Positions 55,139 to 64,000 of a DNA stretch of 64,000 nt are shown piece by piece; positions within the stretch are counted from its first letter, which is position 1; each line of letters begins with the position of its first letter. The notes beneath the pieces are model-generated. The model was given only the letters and a program-made list of their open reading frames with translations. It had not been told where the DNA came from and searched no databases. A program made the translations under genes and the position numbers. The DNA comes from Actinomyces radicidentis (lineage in GTDB: Bacteria > Actinomycetota > Actinomycetes > Actinomycetales > Actinomycetaceae). Where the stretch lies: assembly GCF_001553565.1 (NCBI RefSeq), contig NZ_CP014228.1, forward strand, positions 1,302,001 to 1,366,000, read 5' to 3'.

Positions 55139-55936
55139 GTGACTCCGACGCCCCCCGCCCCGGTTCCCGCCCAGGTCGACGACGCGCCCCGCCCGGGCCT
55201 GTTCATCACCTTCGAGGGCGGCGACGGCGTCGGCAAGTCCACCCAGATCGACCGCCTCGCCACCCTCCTCGTGGCCGCGCACCTCGACTACGTGCGCACC
55301 CGCGAGCCCGGCGGCACCGAGCTCGGCACGGAGATCCGTCGGCTCCTGCTCGACGGCGGCCACGTCGACCCGCGCGCCGAGGCCCTCCTCTACGCCGCGG
55401 ACCGCGCCCACCACGTCACCACGAAGGTCCGCCCCGCCCTCGAGGCGGGCAGCGTCGTCATCTCGGACCGCTACCTCGACTCCTCCGTCGCCTACCAGGG
55501 CGCCGCGCGGGATCTCGGCCCCGGCGAGGTCCGCGACCTCTCCCTGTGGGCCACCGACGGGCTCCTCCCGGACCTCACGATCCTCCTCGACGCCGAGCCC
55601 GGCCTCGCCGAGCGCCGTCGGGCCTCCCGCGGGGAGAAGGACCGGCTCGAACGCGAGCCCGACGCCTTCCACCAGGCGCTGCGCGAGGAGTTCCTCGCGC
55701 TCGCGGCCCTCGAGCCGGAGCGCTTCGTCGTCATCGACGCCGAGCAGGACCTCGAGACCGTCGCCCGCCTCGTCGCCGTCAACGTCGCCCGCCTCGTCGC
55801 CCGCCGGGGCGGCGGCCTGCGCGGCGAGGACACGGCCGGAGACGGCACGGCCGAGGCCGCCCCGCCCGCCGCCGCGGTCCGCGAGGCCGTCCTGCGCCGC
55901 TACCCTGACCTCCACGCCTCGGAGCTCGACGGATGA
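55139..55936 (+). CDS. tmk: Thymidylate kinase
   Basis: 265 residues; phosphorylates dTMP to dTDP. P-loop ITFEGGDGVGKSTQ, REPGGTELG, DRYLDSSVAYQG, and a LID region with ERRRASRGEKDRLE. About 20 Pro/Ala-rich residues at the N-terminus and 35 at the C-terminus exceed the usual length. GTG at 55139 with TACCCT at 55127-55132 and a 6-nt spacer: leaderless. Overlaps holB by ATGA. Confidence 0.96.
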   Translation: MTPTPPAPVPAQVDDAPRPGLFITFEGGDGVGKSTQIDRLATLLVAAHLDYVRTREPGGTELGTEIRRLLLDGGHVDPRAEALLYAADRAHHVTTKVRPALEAGSVVISDRYLDSSVAYQGAARDLGPGEVRDLSLWATDGLLPDLTILLDAEPGLAERRRASRGEKDRLEREPDAFHQALREEFLALAALEPERFVVIDAEQDLETVARLVAVNVARLVARRGGGLRGEDTAGDGTAEAAPPAAAVREAVLRRYPDLHASELDG

Positions 55937-57270
55937 CCGTTTGGGACGACCTCGTCGGCCAGGAGCAGGTCGTCGAGACCTTCCGCGCCGCCGCCCGCTC
56001 CGCGCGCGCCCTCGCCGAGGCCCGCGAGTGCGGCCCGCGCGCGACGGCCCCCGCCGTCGCGCCGTCGACGGAGGTCGAGGACCTCCCGCCCGGCGTCGAC
56101 GAGCCCCCCACGGGCACCGCGACCGCGGACGCCGCCGGCGACCCGCTCGGCGCGGAGGAGGCCGTGGCCGCGTCCGCCGGAGTCGCATCCGAGGACGGCT
56201 CCGCGATGACCCACGCCTGGCTCGTCACCGGCCCGCCCGGCTCCGGCCGCTCCAACGCCGCCCGCGCCTTCGCCGCCGCCCTCGAGTGCACCGGCCCCGT
56301 GCCCGGCTGCGGGGAGTGCAAGGCCTGCCGCGACGTCATGAGCGGCACCCACCCCGACGTCGTCCGCCTCGCCACCGAGCGCCTCATCATCACCATGGAC
56401 GAGGTCAAGGAGCTCATCGGGGAGGCCCAGCGCCGCCCGTGGACCGGCCGCTGGCGCGTCATCCTCATCGAGGACGCGGACCGCATGGCCGAGCGCACCA
56501 CCAACGTCCTCCTCAAGTCCATCGAGGAGCCCCCGCCGCAGACCGTCTGGATCCTGTGCACCCCCAGCGCCGACGACGTCCTGCCGACCATCCGCTCGCG
56601 CTGCCGCCTCGTCACCCTGCGCATCCCGCCCGCCGACGCCGTCGCCGAGCTCCTCGTGCGCCGCGACGGCGCCGAGCCCGAGCTCGCGGCCCGCGCCGCC
56701 CGCGCCAGCCAGTCCCACATCGGGCTCGCCCGCCACCTCGCCACGGACCCCGGGGCCTGGGAGCGCCGTCGTCGGCTCCTTCTCGCCCCCGTGTCCCTGC
56801 GGAGCGTGGGCGACGCCGTCCTCGCCGCCGCCGAGCTCGTCGACAAGGCGGAGGCCGAGGCCAAGGACGCCACCACCGAGCGCGACGCCCGGGAGAGGGC
56901 CGAGCTCATGCGGGCGCTCGGCATGGAGGGTGAGGCGAAGGTGCCGCCCGCTCTGCGCGCCCAGGTCCGCCAGCTCGAGGAGGACCAGAAGCGCCGCGCC
57001 AAGCGCGCCCGCACCGACGTCCTCGACCGCGCCATGATCGACCTGCTGTCCTTCTACCGGGACGTGCTCGCCACCCAGATGGGCTCCGACGTCGACCGCG
57101 TCAACATCGACCTCGACGAGGCCGTCGACCAGGTCGCCCGCAGCACCCGGCCGGACCAGTCGCTCGCGCGCATCGCCGCCATCGAGGAGTGCCGCGCCCG
57201 CCTGCGCTCCAACGCGGCGCCCCTGCTCGCCGTCGAGTCCCTCATGGTCCAGCTCCGCCCGCAGGCCTGA
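55933..57270 (+). CDS. holB: DNA polymerase III delta-prime subunit
   Basis: 445-residue clamp-loader subunit. Starts MTVWDDLVGQEQVVETFRAAA, then a roughly 60-residue Pro/Glu/Ala-rich insertion, then the AAA+ core with a Walker A variant GPPGSGRSN (Arg for Lys, usual for the non-hydrolysing delta-prime subunit), the zinc-binding cysteines in CTGPVPGCGECKAC, IEDADRM and the sensor-1 region. The C-terminal domain is helical. Coupled to tmk by a 4-nt overlap. Confidence 0.94.
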   Translation: MTVWDDLVGQEQVVETFRAAARSARALAEARECGPRATAPAVAPSTEVEDLPPGVDEPPTGTATADAAGDPLGAEEAVAASAGVASEDGSAMTHAWLVTGPPGSGRSNAARAFAAALECTGPVPGCGECKACRDVMSGTHPDVVRLATERLIITMDEVKELIGEAQRRPWTGRWRVILIEDADRMAERTTNVLLKSIEEPPPQTVWILCTPSADDVLPTIRSRCRLVTLRIPPADAVAELLVRRDGAEPELAARAARASQSHIGLARHLATDPGAWERRRRLLLAPVSLRSVGDAVLAAAELVDKAEAEAKDATTERDARERAELMRALGMEGEAKVPPALRAQVRQLEEDQKRRAKRARTDVLDRAMIDLLSFYRDVLATQMGSDVDRVNIDLDEAVDQVARSTRPDQSLARIAAIEECRARLRSNAAPLLAVESLMVQLRPQA

Positions 57271-57470
57271 TCCTCCAGCTGCAGATCCGATCATCCGCAC
57301 CGGGGTCGACCTGCAATGCACTCCTCGACCGTCTGTTTTCCTGAAATCAGACGGGCGACCGGTGCACTGGCGGTCGACCGCGGCGAGGCGCGCTCGCACC
57401 GCGTCGCCCCGGGCAGCGTCTCCGACCACGGGAGGAGGCCCCGCACCGCCACTGCCCGTAGGCTGCGCGC

Positions 57471-59132
57471 GTGATCACCCCCGAGACCTCACGCTTCCCC
57501 CGTCTCTCCGGCCGACGCCGTCGGGCGCTCGCGGCCACGGGCGCCGCGATCGTGTCCGCCCTCGCCCTCGTCGGCTGCCAGTCGGGAGGCTCCACCGGCT
57601 CCGACGGCGCCGTCCCCGCCGCCACCGCCGCGACCGCGACGGTCACCGCCTCCGTGCCCGCTGAGCTGACCCGCTTCTACGAGCAGAAGGCCTCCTGGTA
57701 CCCCTGCGGGCCCGACGCCGGGATGACCGAGTCCTCCGCCTCCGAGGCCAAGGGCTTCACCTGCGCCACCATCGAGGTCCCGGTCGACTACTCCGACCCC
57801 TCGGGGCAGACCGTCAAGGTCGCCATGAAGAAGCTGGCCGCGACCGGCGGCGACGCCGTCGGCACCCTCTTCATCAACCCCGGCGGGCCCGGCGGCTCCG
57901 GCGTCGACCTCGTCCAGTCCGCCGACGGCTACTTCTCCGACACGCTCCTCAAGAGCTACGACGTCGTCGGATTCGACCCCCGAGGCGTCGGGTCCTCGAC
58001 CGCCGTCGACTGCCTCACCGACGCCGAGCTCGACGCCGAGCGCGCCGGGGACGACGAGGAGCCGATCGCCGAGGAGACCTCCGACGCCGCCGCCCAGGCC
58101 GACGTCGCCGACTACGCGAGCGGCCTCGAGAAGAAGTGCGAGTCCCGCACCGAGCCGGCCGCGCTCCTCGACCACATCGACACGATCTCCGCCGCCAAGG
58201 ACCTCGACGTCATGCGCGCCGTCGAGGGGCAGAGCGCCCTGACCTACCTCGGTTTCTCCTACGGCACCTACCTTGGCGCCACCTACGCCGAGCTCTTCCC
58301 GGGCAACGTCGGTCGCCTCGTCCTCGACGGCGCCATCGACCCCAGCCTCTCCGCCGCGGACCTCACCCTCGGCCAGGCCAAGGGCTTCGAGTCGGCCCTG
58401 CGCGCCTACGTGAAGGACTGCCAGGCCGGCAGCGACTGCCCGCTGGCCGGCAGCGTCGACGACGGCGTCAAGCAGGTGCGCGACCTCCTGGAGTCGACGC
58501 GCACGAGCCCGATCCCCACCTCGGACGACAAGCGCCCGCTCACCTTCTCACTGGCGCAGGACGCCGTCCTCGGAGTGCTCTACCAGTCGGAGTCCTGGTC
58601 CGTCCTCAGCCAGGGCCTCGACCAGGCGATGAACCAGAACGACGGCTCGACCCTGCTCTACATCGCCGACGTCTTCGCCTCGCGCAACGACGACGGCACG
58701 TACTCCGGCAACGGCGACGAGGTCATCAACGCCATCAACTGCCTCGACTACCCGGTCGAGGGGGACGCCGCGACCTGGAACGAGGAGGAGGCGGAGCTCA
58801 AGAAGGCCTCCCCGACCTTCGGCGCGGGCCTGGGCTACTCCGACCTCTTCTGCAAGGCCTGGGGGCACACCTCGACGCGCACCCGCGGGGAGATCCACGC
58901 GAAGGGCGCCGCACCGATCCTCGTCGTCGGCACGACCGGCGACCCCGCCACCCCCTACCCCTGGGCGCAGAGCCTCGCGAAGCAGCTCGACTCCGGTCAC
59001 CTGCTCACCTGGAAGGGCGAGGGCCACACGGCCTACGGGCGCGCCGGGGACTGCGTGACGAAGGCCGTCGACGCCTACCTGCTCGCCGGGCAGCTGCCCG
59101 AGGAGGGCAAGACCTGCGAGGGCTCGGAGTAG
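57471..59132 (+). CDS. Secreted TAP-like (SlpD/E type) alpha/beta-hydrolase lipoprotein
   Basis: 553 residues. Signal peptide with lipobox ALVGC, lipidated Cys36, then a Ser/Thr-rich linker. Alpha/beta-hydrolase with oxyanion region NPGGPGGSG, nucleophile elbow GFSYGTYLG, acid in GTTGDPATPY and His in GEGHTAYG, the layout of tripeptidyl aminopeptidases of streptomycetes. Likely a membrane-anchored extracellular aminopeptidase. GTG at 57471 with TAGGCT (57459-57464) at 6 nt: leaderless. A TAP-like gene after holB is also known in streptomycetes. Confidence 0.92.
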   Translation: MITPETSRFPRLSGRRRRALAATGAAIVSALALVGCQSGGSTGSDGAVPAATAATATVTASVPAELTRFYEQKASWYPCGPDAGMTESSASEAKGFTCATIEVPVDYSDPSGQTVKVAMKKLAATGGDAVGTLFINPGGPGGSGVDLVQSADGYFSDTLLKSYDVVGFDPRGVGSSTAVDCLTDAELDAERAGDDEEPIAEETSDAAAQADVADYASGLEKKCESRTEPAALLDHIDTISAAKDLDVMRAVEGQSALTYLGFSYGTYLGATYAELFPGNVGRLVLDGAIDPSLSAADLTLGQAKGFESALRAYVKDCQAGSDCPLAGSVDDGVKQVRDLLESTRTSPIPTSDDKRPLTFSLAQDAVLGVLYQSESWSVLSQGLDQAMNQNDGSTLLYIADVFASRNDDGTYSGNGDEVINAINCLDYPVEGDAATWNEEEAELKKASPTFGAGLGYSDLFCKAWGHTSTRTRGEIHAKGAAPILVVGTTGDPATPYPWAQSLAKQLDSGHLLTWKGEGHTAYGRAGDCVTKAVDAYLLAGQLPEEGKTCEGSE

Positions 59133-59173
59133 CAGTCGGCCCCGCGCGGACCGAACGCAGCGCGCGGCAGCAC

Positions 59174-59207
59174 GGCGCCCCGGGAACCTGGTGGTTCCCG
59201 GGGCGCC
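59174..59207. terminator. Bidirectional terminator
   Basis: Perfect 15-bp arms 59174-59188 and 59193-59207 (GGCGCCCCGGGAACC and complement), 4-nt loop, between the convergent peptidase and asparaginase genes. Confidence 0.85.
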
Positions 59208-59222
59208 GTCATGCTCCCGGAC

Positions 59223-59263
59223 GTCCCGATCTCGGGGTCAGGATGTCCCGATCTCGGGGTCAG
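59223..59263. repeat. 19-nt direct repeat at the asparaginase 3-prime end
   Basis: The 19-mer starting GTCCCGATCTCGG occurs at 59223-59241 and 59245-59263; the second copy includes the asparaginase stop codon (complement of 59260-59262). Confidence 0.7.
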
Positions 59264-60267
59264 CCGCGGGACTCGGTGAGCTCCCCGGCGATGCTGCGGC
59301 CCATCTGGGCGCTCAGCTCCTTGCCGCGCAGCCCCTGGGACAGGAGGAACTGCACCTTCGCGTAGGTCGCCTCCAGCGTCATGTCGCGGCTGCCGATGGC
59401 GCCCGCGCGGGCGATCGCGTCCCCGGCCTCGTAGTGGCCCAGGAGCACCTCCGCCTCGTGGCACTGCGAGGCGACGACGACGGCCACCCCCGCCCCGATG
59501 ACCTCCTCGATGAGTCCGGTGAGGCCCGGCTCCTCGCTCGGCACGTTGCCGACGCCGAAGGCCCGCAGGACGACGGCGTCGGGCAGCGGCGTGAGCATCG
59601 CGCGCAGCCGGGCCGTCGTGATGCCGGGGGCGAGGTCGATGACGACGACGTCGTGGCGCCGGTACGGCTCGGCGTCGGCCCATCCGCAGCCGGGCTCCGG
59701 GCGCGGCGACCACTGCCACGGTGCGCCCGTCATGGCGAGCGGCGCGACGTTGGGGGAGTCGAAGCCCTTGAAGGCCCACGAGCTCGTCTTGGTCGCCCGG
59801 TTGCCGGCCAGGACGCGGTGACCGAAGAAGAGGCTCACGCCGTCGACCCGCCCGCTCGTCGCGGCGCGCAGGGCCCCGGTGACGTTGGGGGCCGCGTCGG
59901 AGCCGACGAAGCCGAGGGGGAGCTGCGAGCCGGTGATGACGACGGGCGCCCCGAGGTCGGTGAGGGCGTAGGACAGGGCGGCCGAGGTGTAGGCCATCGT
60001 GTCCGTGCCGTGGAGGACGACGAAGGCCTGCTCCGGGTCCTCGGCGTGGTGACGGCGCAGGCCGTCGATGATCGCCTGCCACGACTCGGGAGTCGCGTTC
60101 GAGGAGTCGATGAGCGGGTCGAGGGCGGTCAGCGTGATGCCGTGGCCGAGCTCGGTCCCGTCGACGAGGTCGGCGAGCCAGCCCTCGAGGTCGGCCCCGG
60201 GGACGAGGCCGTGGGGCGAGTCGACCATGCCGATGGTGCCGCCGGTGTAGGTGACGTGGACGCGCAC
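59260..60267 (-). CDS. L-asparaginase (type I-like)
   Basis: 335 residues. Nucleophile motif TGGTIG with T11, second motif VVLHGTDTMAYT, and KTSSWAFKGFDSPN. Cleaves asparagine to aspartate and ammonia. No signal peptide, so cytoplasmic. GTG start behind AGGAGGA. Follows the AnsP-like permease on the same strand, pointing to an asparagine uptake and use unit, although a strong hairpin lies between them. Confidence 0.94.
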   Translation of the reverse strand: MRVHVTYTGGTIGMVDSPHGLVPGADLEGWLADLVDGTELGHGITLTALDPLIDSSNATPESWQAIIDGLRRHHAEDPEQAFVVLHGTDTMAYTSAALSYALTDLGAPVVITGSQLPLGFVGSDAAPNVTGALRAATSGRVDGVSLFFGHRVLAGNRATKTSSWAFKGFDSPNVAPLAMTGAPWQWSPRPEPGCGWADAEPYRRHDVVVIDLAPGITTARLRAMLTPLPDAVVLRAFGVGNVPSEEPGLTGLIEEVIGAGVAVVVASQCHEAEVLLGHYEAGDAIARAGAIGSRDMTLEATYAKVQFLLSQGLRGKELSAQMGRSIAGELTESRG

Positions 60268-60351
60268 GGTTCCTCCTGGGGTCGTGCCGATGGGACTGGG
60301 GTGAGGACGGTTGGTGGGGGCGCGGTCGGTGTCCGCAGTCGGGCCGCTGCG

Positions 60352-60400
60352 CCGCGGGCGCCGTCGTCGGTTCCCGGCGGGGCGACGACGGCGCCCGCGG
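60352..60400 (-). terminator. Hairpin between permease and asparaginase genes
   Basis: Perfect 18-bp arms 60352-60369 and 60383-60400 (CCGCGGGCGCCGTCGTCG and complement), 13-nt loop. Placed just after the permease stop on the minus strand; could end or attenuate the transcript before asparaginase. Confidence 0.75.
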
Positions 60401-60414
60401 CGGGGCGGGGCGCC

Positions 60415-61923
60415 TCAGGAGGCGTCGATGACCTCGTCGAGGAGGTCGCCGCGGATGCGGCCACGCACGGCGTACCAGCCGGCCACCATCATGATGACGA
60501 CGACGGCGAAGAGCGCGAGCGTCCAGCGGCCCGACGTCGAGGTGAGGTTGGACAGGACGACGATCGCGAAGAAGGCGAGCGAGAGGTAGTTCGTGAAGGG
60601 CGCGCCCGGCATCCGGTAGGCGGGGCGCGCCTCCTCGCTGGCCTTGACCTTCTTGAGGAAGGCCAGGTGGGTCACGAGGATCGCGGCCCAGGTCCCGGCG
60701 ATGCCGATGCCGGCGAGGTTCATGACGATCTCGAAGGCGTCGTCGGCGAGGAAGGCGTTGAGGGCGACGCCGATGAGGCCGAGGGCCGAGGTGATCGTGA
60801 TGGCCGCGGCCGGCACGTGGTTCTTGTTGAGGCTCGCGGCGGCCTTCGGGGCCTCGCCCGCGACCGCCATGGAGCGCAGGGTGCGGCCGGTGGCGTAGAG
60901 GCCGGCGTTGAGGGAGGACAGGGCCGCGGTGAGGACGACGACCTGGATGACGTCGCCGGCGTGCGGGATGCCGATGCCGGAGAAGAAGGTGACGAAGGGC
61001 GACTCGTTGGAGGAGTACGCCGTGTAGGGCAGGACGAGGGCCATGAGGATGACGGAGCCGACGTAGAAGACGAAGATGCGCACGATCATCGAGTTGATGG
61101 CCTTGGGCAGGACCTTGACGGCGTCCTTGGCCTCGCCGGCGGCGACGCCGACCATCTCGGTGCCGCCGAAGGCGAAGACGACGCCCAGAGTGAGGGCGAA
61201 GACGGCGGGCAGGCCCTCGGGGAAGAAGCCTCCGTTATCGGTGATGTTGTGGAAGCCCGCGGTGGAGTCGCCGACGGTGTGACCGGTGACGATGGCCCAG
61301 ATGGCGATGACCATGAAGACGAGGATCGCGGTGACCTTGATGAGAGCGAACCAGAACTCCGCCTCGCCGAACATCTTCACGTTGAGCATGTTGAGGGTGA
61401 AGACGAGGGCGAGGGCGATGAGCGCGAGGATCCACTGGGGGATGACCTTGAAGGCGCTCCAGTAGTGCAGGTAGAGGGCGACGGCGGTGATGTCGGCCAT
61501 GACCGTCACGGACCAGTCGAGGAAGAAGAACCAGCCGGTGACGTAGGCGCCCTTCTCGCCGAGGAACTCGCGGGCGTAGGAGACGAAGGCGCCGGAGGAG
61601 GGGCGGCGGATGGCGAGCTCGCCGAGGGCTCGCACCATGAGGAAGGCGAAGAGGCCGCACACGGCGTAGGCGAGGGCGAGGCCGGGGCCGCCCTGGGCGA
61701 GGCGGCCGCCGGCGCCGAGGAAGAGGCCGGTGCCGATGGAGCCGCCGATGGCGATCATCTGCAGGTGGCGGTTCTTGAGCGCCTTGTCGTAGCCGGCGTC
61801 GCCGCGGTCCTGGTGCGGGGCGGGGCCCGCGGACCTGACGGTGTCGGAGATGCGGTTGGCGTTCGCGCCGGCCGCGGCGCCGTTGCCGGGTCCGGACGGG
61901 GACGGGGGTCGGAGGTTCGACAT
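60415..61923 (-). CDS. ansP: Amino acid permease, AnsP (L-asparagine) type
   Basis: 502-residue APC-superfamily transporter with 12 membrane helices. The block KNRHLQMIAIGGSIGTGLFLGAGG (split across the first helix), RALGELAIRRPSSGAFVSYAREFLGEK and GWFFFLDW is very close to mycobacterial AnsP. The neighbouring asparaginase supports asparagine as substrate; GabP/CycA-type specificity remains possible. ATG at 61923 is favoured because AAGGA lies 9 nt upstream; another in-frame ATG is at 61938. Confidence 0.9.
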   Translation of the reverse strand: MSNLRPPSPSGPGNGAAAGANANRISDTVRSAGPAPHQDRGDAGYDKALKNRHLQMIAIGGSIGTGLFLGAGGRLAQGGPGLALAYAVCGLFAFLMVRALGELAIRRPSSGAFVSYAREFLGEKGAYVTGWFFFLDWSVTVMADITAVALYLHYWSAFKVIPQWILALIALALVFTLNMLNVKMFGEAEFWFALIKVTAILVFMVIAIWAIVTGHTVGDSTAGFHNITDNGGFFPEGLPAVFALTLGVVFAFGGTEMVGVAAGEAKDAVKVLPKAINSMIVRIFVFYVGSVILMALVLPYTAYSSNESPFVTFFSGIGIPHAGDVIQVVVLTAALSSLNAGLYATGRTLRSMAVAGEAPKAAASLNKNHVPAAAITITSALGLIGVALNAFLADDAFEIVMNLAGIGIAGTWAAILVTHLAFLKKVKASEEARPAYRMPGAPFTNYLSLAFFAIVVLSNLTSTSGRWTLALFAVVVIMMVAGWYAVRGRIRGDLLDEVIDAS

Positions 61924-62301
61924 GGGGTGTTCCTTCATGACGAGGGACGGTCCGGCCTGCCGGTTCGACGGGCGGCGTCCGTGCGGGCGTCGCGTCGTCG
62001 GGGTCGGGAGGTGGGGCCGAGGCGCCGCGGGTGCGGCACCGTGACGCGCTGACGGTAGCAAGAGGCGCGTTCCGCGCCAGGAGCGGAGGCCCCATGCCAC
62101 CGTCGCTGGGAGGACGTGCAGGGCGTGGCGCCGGGGCCCGGAACCTCGCGGGAGGGTTCCGGGGCGGCGCCCGGCGGCTATGGGCCGCTCGGGACGGGCT
62201 CACCCGCGGCCTGTGTCCAGCACCACGAGCCGACGGCGTCGGGAGCGTTTGCGCGCCCGGCCCGCGGCCCGGTAGCGTATGGCCCGCTGCTCGCGCGGCG
62301 C

Positions 62302-62374
62302 GCCACCTTAGCTCAGTCGGCAGAGCGATTCACTCGTAATGAATAGGTCGTGGGTTCGATTCCCACAGGTGGCT
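62302..62374 (+). tRNA. tRNA-Thr (anticodon CGT)
   Basis: 73-nt cloverleaf. Acceptor GCCACCT (62302-62308) pairs with AGGTGGC (62367-62373). Anticodon stem ATTCA/TGAAT encloses CTCGTAA with anticodon CGT at 62335-62337. The T-loop GGTTCGATTC is canonical. CCA is not encoded. Confidence 0.97.
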
Positions 62375-62762
62375 CGCAGAACCGGAACCGGCAGGACCCC
62401 GCGGGTCCTGCCGGTTCCGTCATTCCCGGGCCCTGCCGGGCGTCGCCGGGGTCCGCCGCCGGCGGGCGCGCGCCGGGGCGTAGGGGCGCGGACGACGCGA
62501 TCCGGCGTCGTCGGGGTCCGACGCCCTCCGTGGCGTATTCGATGAATGCGATGCCGTGCTTCTCTTATTTCCTGTTTCCCGACCGCGGCGCCGCTGCTCG
62601 GGCCCGCAGTGATTCCTCCGCCGGGTTCATCGGTGAACGGTGTCAGGGTGAATTCCGTCGCGTATTGTTGCGCGAATTGACGATCGCTATTACCGTTAGT
62701 CGGGAAACCCCCCCGTGATCCAGGGATCGGGGGTGAGTAGAACGTACAAGGAAATGAGCACC
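62375..62762. promoter_or_regulatory. lsr2 upstream region
   Basis: No gene found. GC falls markedly from about 62530 to 62710. TTGTTG at 62665-62670 is spaced 17 bp from TATTAC at 62688-62693, the best promoter candidate. The AT-rich patch is the kind of DNA Lsr2 itself binds, so autoregulation is plausible. Confidence 0.5.
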
Positions 62763-63092
62763 ATGGCGCAGAAGACCCAGGTCATTCTCGTGGACGACGT
62801 CGACGGCTCCGAGGCCACCCAGACCATCACCTTCGCCCTCGACGGCGTCTCCTACGAGATCGACCTCAACGACGAGCACGCCGCCGCGCTGCGCGAGTCC
62901 TTCGAGGAGTGGACGAGCAAGGCCCGCCGCACCGCCGGCCGCCGCTCCTCCGGCCGCCGCCGCGCCGCCGGGACCCCCGCCTCCGGCGAGACCCAGCGCA
63001 TCCGCGAGTGGGCCCGCGAGAAGGGCCTCGAGGTCTCCGACCGCGGGCGCATCTCCGCCGAGGTCCGTGAGGCCTACGAGGCCGCGCACTGA
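62763..63092 (+). CDS. lsr2: Lsr2 nucleoid-associated protein
   Basis: 109-residue H-NS-like xenogeneic silencer. N-terminal dimerisation domain (QKTQVILVDDVDGSEATQT, FALDGVSYEIDL), a basic Arg/Ser/Ala linker, and the C-terminal DNA-binding domain with IREWAREKGLEVSDRGRIS, where RGR is the minor-groove AT-hook-like motif. It probably represses AT-rich acquired DNA such as the surface-protein and defence loci. ATG 62763 taken; ATG 62754 is an alternative after AAGGA at 62748. Confidence 0.95.
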   Translation: MAQKTQVILVDDVDGSEATQTITFALDGVSYEIDLNDEHAAALRESFEEWTSKARRTAGRRSSGRRRAAGTPASGETQRIREWAREKGLEVSDRGRISAEVREAYEAAH

Positions 63093-63145
63093 GCGCGTCC
63101 GCAGCACCGTCGGCGACTCCCTGACGCCGACGACCAGCACCGCCG

Positions 63146-63185
63146 AGCCCCTCGGTCCGGACCCCGCGTCTGGGACCGAGGGGCT
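63146..63185 (+). terminator. lsr2 terminator
   Basis: Perfect 13-bp arms 63146-63158 and 63173-63185 (AGCCCCTCGGTCC and complement), 14-nt loop. Confidence 0.75.
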
Positions 63186-63221
63186 TGGTCGTGCCCCGAC
63201 GGGTACGGCACAATGAGGGGC

Positions 63222-63956
63222 ATGGCTTACACCCTCGTACTGCTCCGCCACGGCGAGAGCGAATGGAACCAGAAGAACCTCTTCACCGGATGGGTCGACG
63301 TCCCGCTCTCCGCCAAGGGCGTGGAGGAGGCCAAGCACGCCGGCGAGCTCCTCAAGGAGAACGACGTCAAGCCGGAGCTCCTCTTCACCTCGCTCCTGCG
63401 CCGCGCCATCAACACCGCGCACTACGCCCTCGACGCCGCCGACCGCCTCTGGATCCCGGTCCAGCGCTCCTGGCGCCTCAACGAGCGCCACTACGGCGCC
63501 CTCCAGGGCAAGAACAAGAAGGAGATCCGCGACGAGTACGGCGAGGAGCAGTTCATGCTCTGGCGCCGCTCCTTCGACGTCGCCCCGCCGGCCATCGAGA
63601 AGGGCTCCGAGTTCTCCCAGGACGCCGACGAGCGCTACACCGAGGAGGTCCCGGGCTCCGAGTGCCTCAAGGACGTCATCGCCCGCTTCATGCCCTACTG
63701 GGAGTCCACGCTCGCCCCGGCCATCAAGACCGGCAAGACCGTCATGATCGGCGCCCACGGCAACTCGCTGCGCGCGATCGTCAAGTACCTCGACGACATC
63801 TCCGACGAGGACATCGCCGGCGTCAACATCCCGACCGGCATCCCGCTCGTCTACGAGCTCGACGAGGAGACCCTCAAGCCCATCAAGAAGGGCGGCACCT
63901 ACCTCGACCCCGACGCCCAGGCGAAGATCGACGCCGTCGCCAACCAGGGCAAGTGA
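63222..63956 (+). CDS. gpmA: 2,3-bisphosphoglycerate-dependent phosphoglycerate mutase
   Basis: 244-residue glycolytic enzyme interconverting 3- and 2-phosphoglycerate. Phospho-histidine motif [10 protein letters not shown] (H10), [13 protein letters not shown], and the second His in [10 protein letters not shown]. Normal length. CACAAT at 63209-63214 lies 7 nt before the ATG. Confidence 0.97.
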   Translation: MAYTLVLLRHGESEWNQKNLFTGWVDVPLSAKGVEEAKHAGELLKENDVKPELLFTSLLRRAINTAHYALDAADRLWIPVQRSWRLNERHYGALQGKNKKEIRDEYGEEQFMLWRRSFDVAPPAIEKGSEFSQDADERYTEEVPGSECLKDVIARFMPYWESTLAPAIKTGKTVMIGAHGNSLRAIVKYLDDISDEDIAGVNIPTGIPLVYELDEETLKPIKKGGTYLDPDAQAKIDAVANQGK

Positions 63957-63991
63957 GCGCCCGCTGACGCTCCCCGCCTGACCGGGCGCTC
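63955..63991 (+). terminator. gpmA terminator
   Basis: GAGCGCCCG (63955-63963) pairs with CGGGCGCTC (63983-63991), starting inside the stop codon. Confidence 0.5.
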
Positions 63992-64000
63992 CTCCGCCCA

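Overview
The window comes from a high-GC Gram-positive actinobacterium, most likely an Actinomyces or close relative. Supporting signs are the WhiB regulator, Lsr2, sortase C with an Actinomyces-type fimbrial locus (tip, shaft, sortase), TAP-like secreted peptidase, pervasive G/C third positions and many GTG starts. A striking signature is leaderless expression: at least a dozen genes have a TANNNT-type -10 hexamer 6-7 nt before the ATG/GTG and no ribosome binding site.

Layout. 1-5.5 kb: a conserved actinobacterial block with a PonA-type PBP (cut by the window start), a WhiB4/WblA-like regulator, a DUF4177-like small protein, a Crp/GlxR regulator, endonuclease III and an alpha/beta-hydrolase lacking its usual nucleophile. 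5.5-9.4 kb: AzlCD branched-chain amino acid exporter and two paralogous membrane proteins. 9.56-10.64 kb: an IS481-family element. 10.65-17.9 kb: a degenerate Fic-like protein, a SerB-type HAD phosphatase, then ssd-tadA-tadB/C (no prepilin gene follows), a second HAD phosphatase and a PH-domain membrane protein. 18.2-20.8 kb: TetR regulator with a duplicated palindromic operator plus a DHA2-type drug transporter. 21.2-22.4 kb: ahpCD. 22.6-23.5 kb: remnant of a GH3 glycosidase. 23.8-25.3 kb: a small membrane protein and a luciferase-like monooxygenase. 25.8-43.2 kb: cell-surface region with a cell-wall-anchored protein gene interrupted by two in-frame stops, a SAM methyltransferase, a 3,135-residue putative fimbrial tip made of about 13 tandem Cys-pair domains, the fimbrial shaft pilin and its sortase C. 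43.2-50.0 kb: PAP2 phosphatase and a PhoPR-like two-component system split by one IS481 and cut off from upstream DNA by one IS256-family element. 50.1-51.9 kb: an AAA ATPase overlapping a DUF4276 (TOPRIM-like) gene, a candidate two-gene defence module. 52.0-59.1 kb: topA-tmk-holB-TAP-like peptidase core block. 59.3-61.9 kb: asparaginase and asparagine permease. 62.3-64.0 kb: tRNA-Thr(CGT), lsr2 and phosphoglycerate mutase.

How it fits together. The order PBP-whiB-crp-nth ... serB/ssd/tad ... topA-holB resembles the order I recall for Mycobacterium tuberculosis (Rv3682 down to Rv3644 region), so the stretch from about 18 to 52 kb reads as niche-specific cargo placed within a conserved backbone: efflux, peroxide defence, adhesive fimbriae, an IS-riddled regulator and a likely antiphage pair. 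The three insertion sequences cluster on promoters: both IS481 copies sit on CTAG sequences that are part of leaderless -10 boxes, and the IS256 copy sits in a direct-repeat array upstream of the response regulator.
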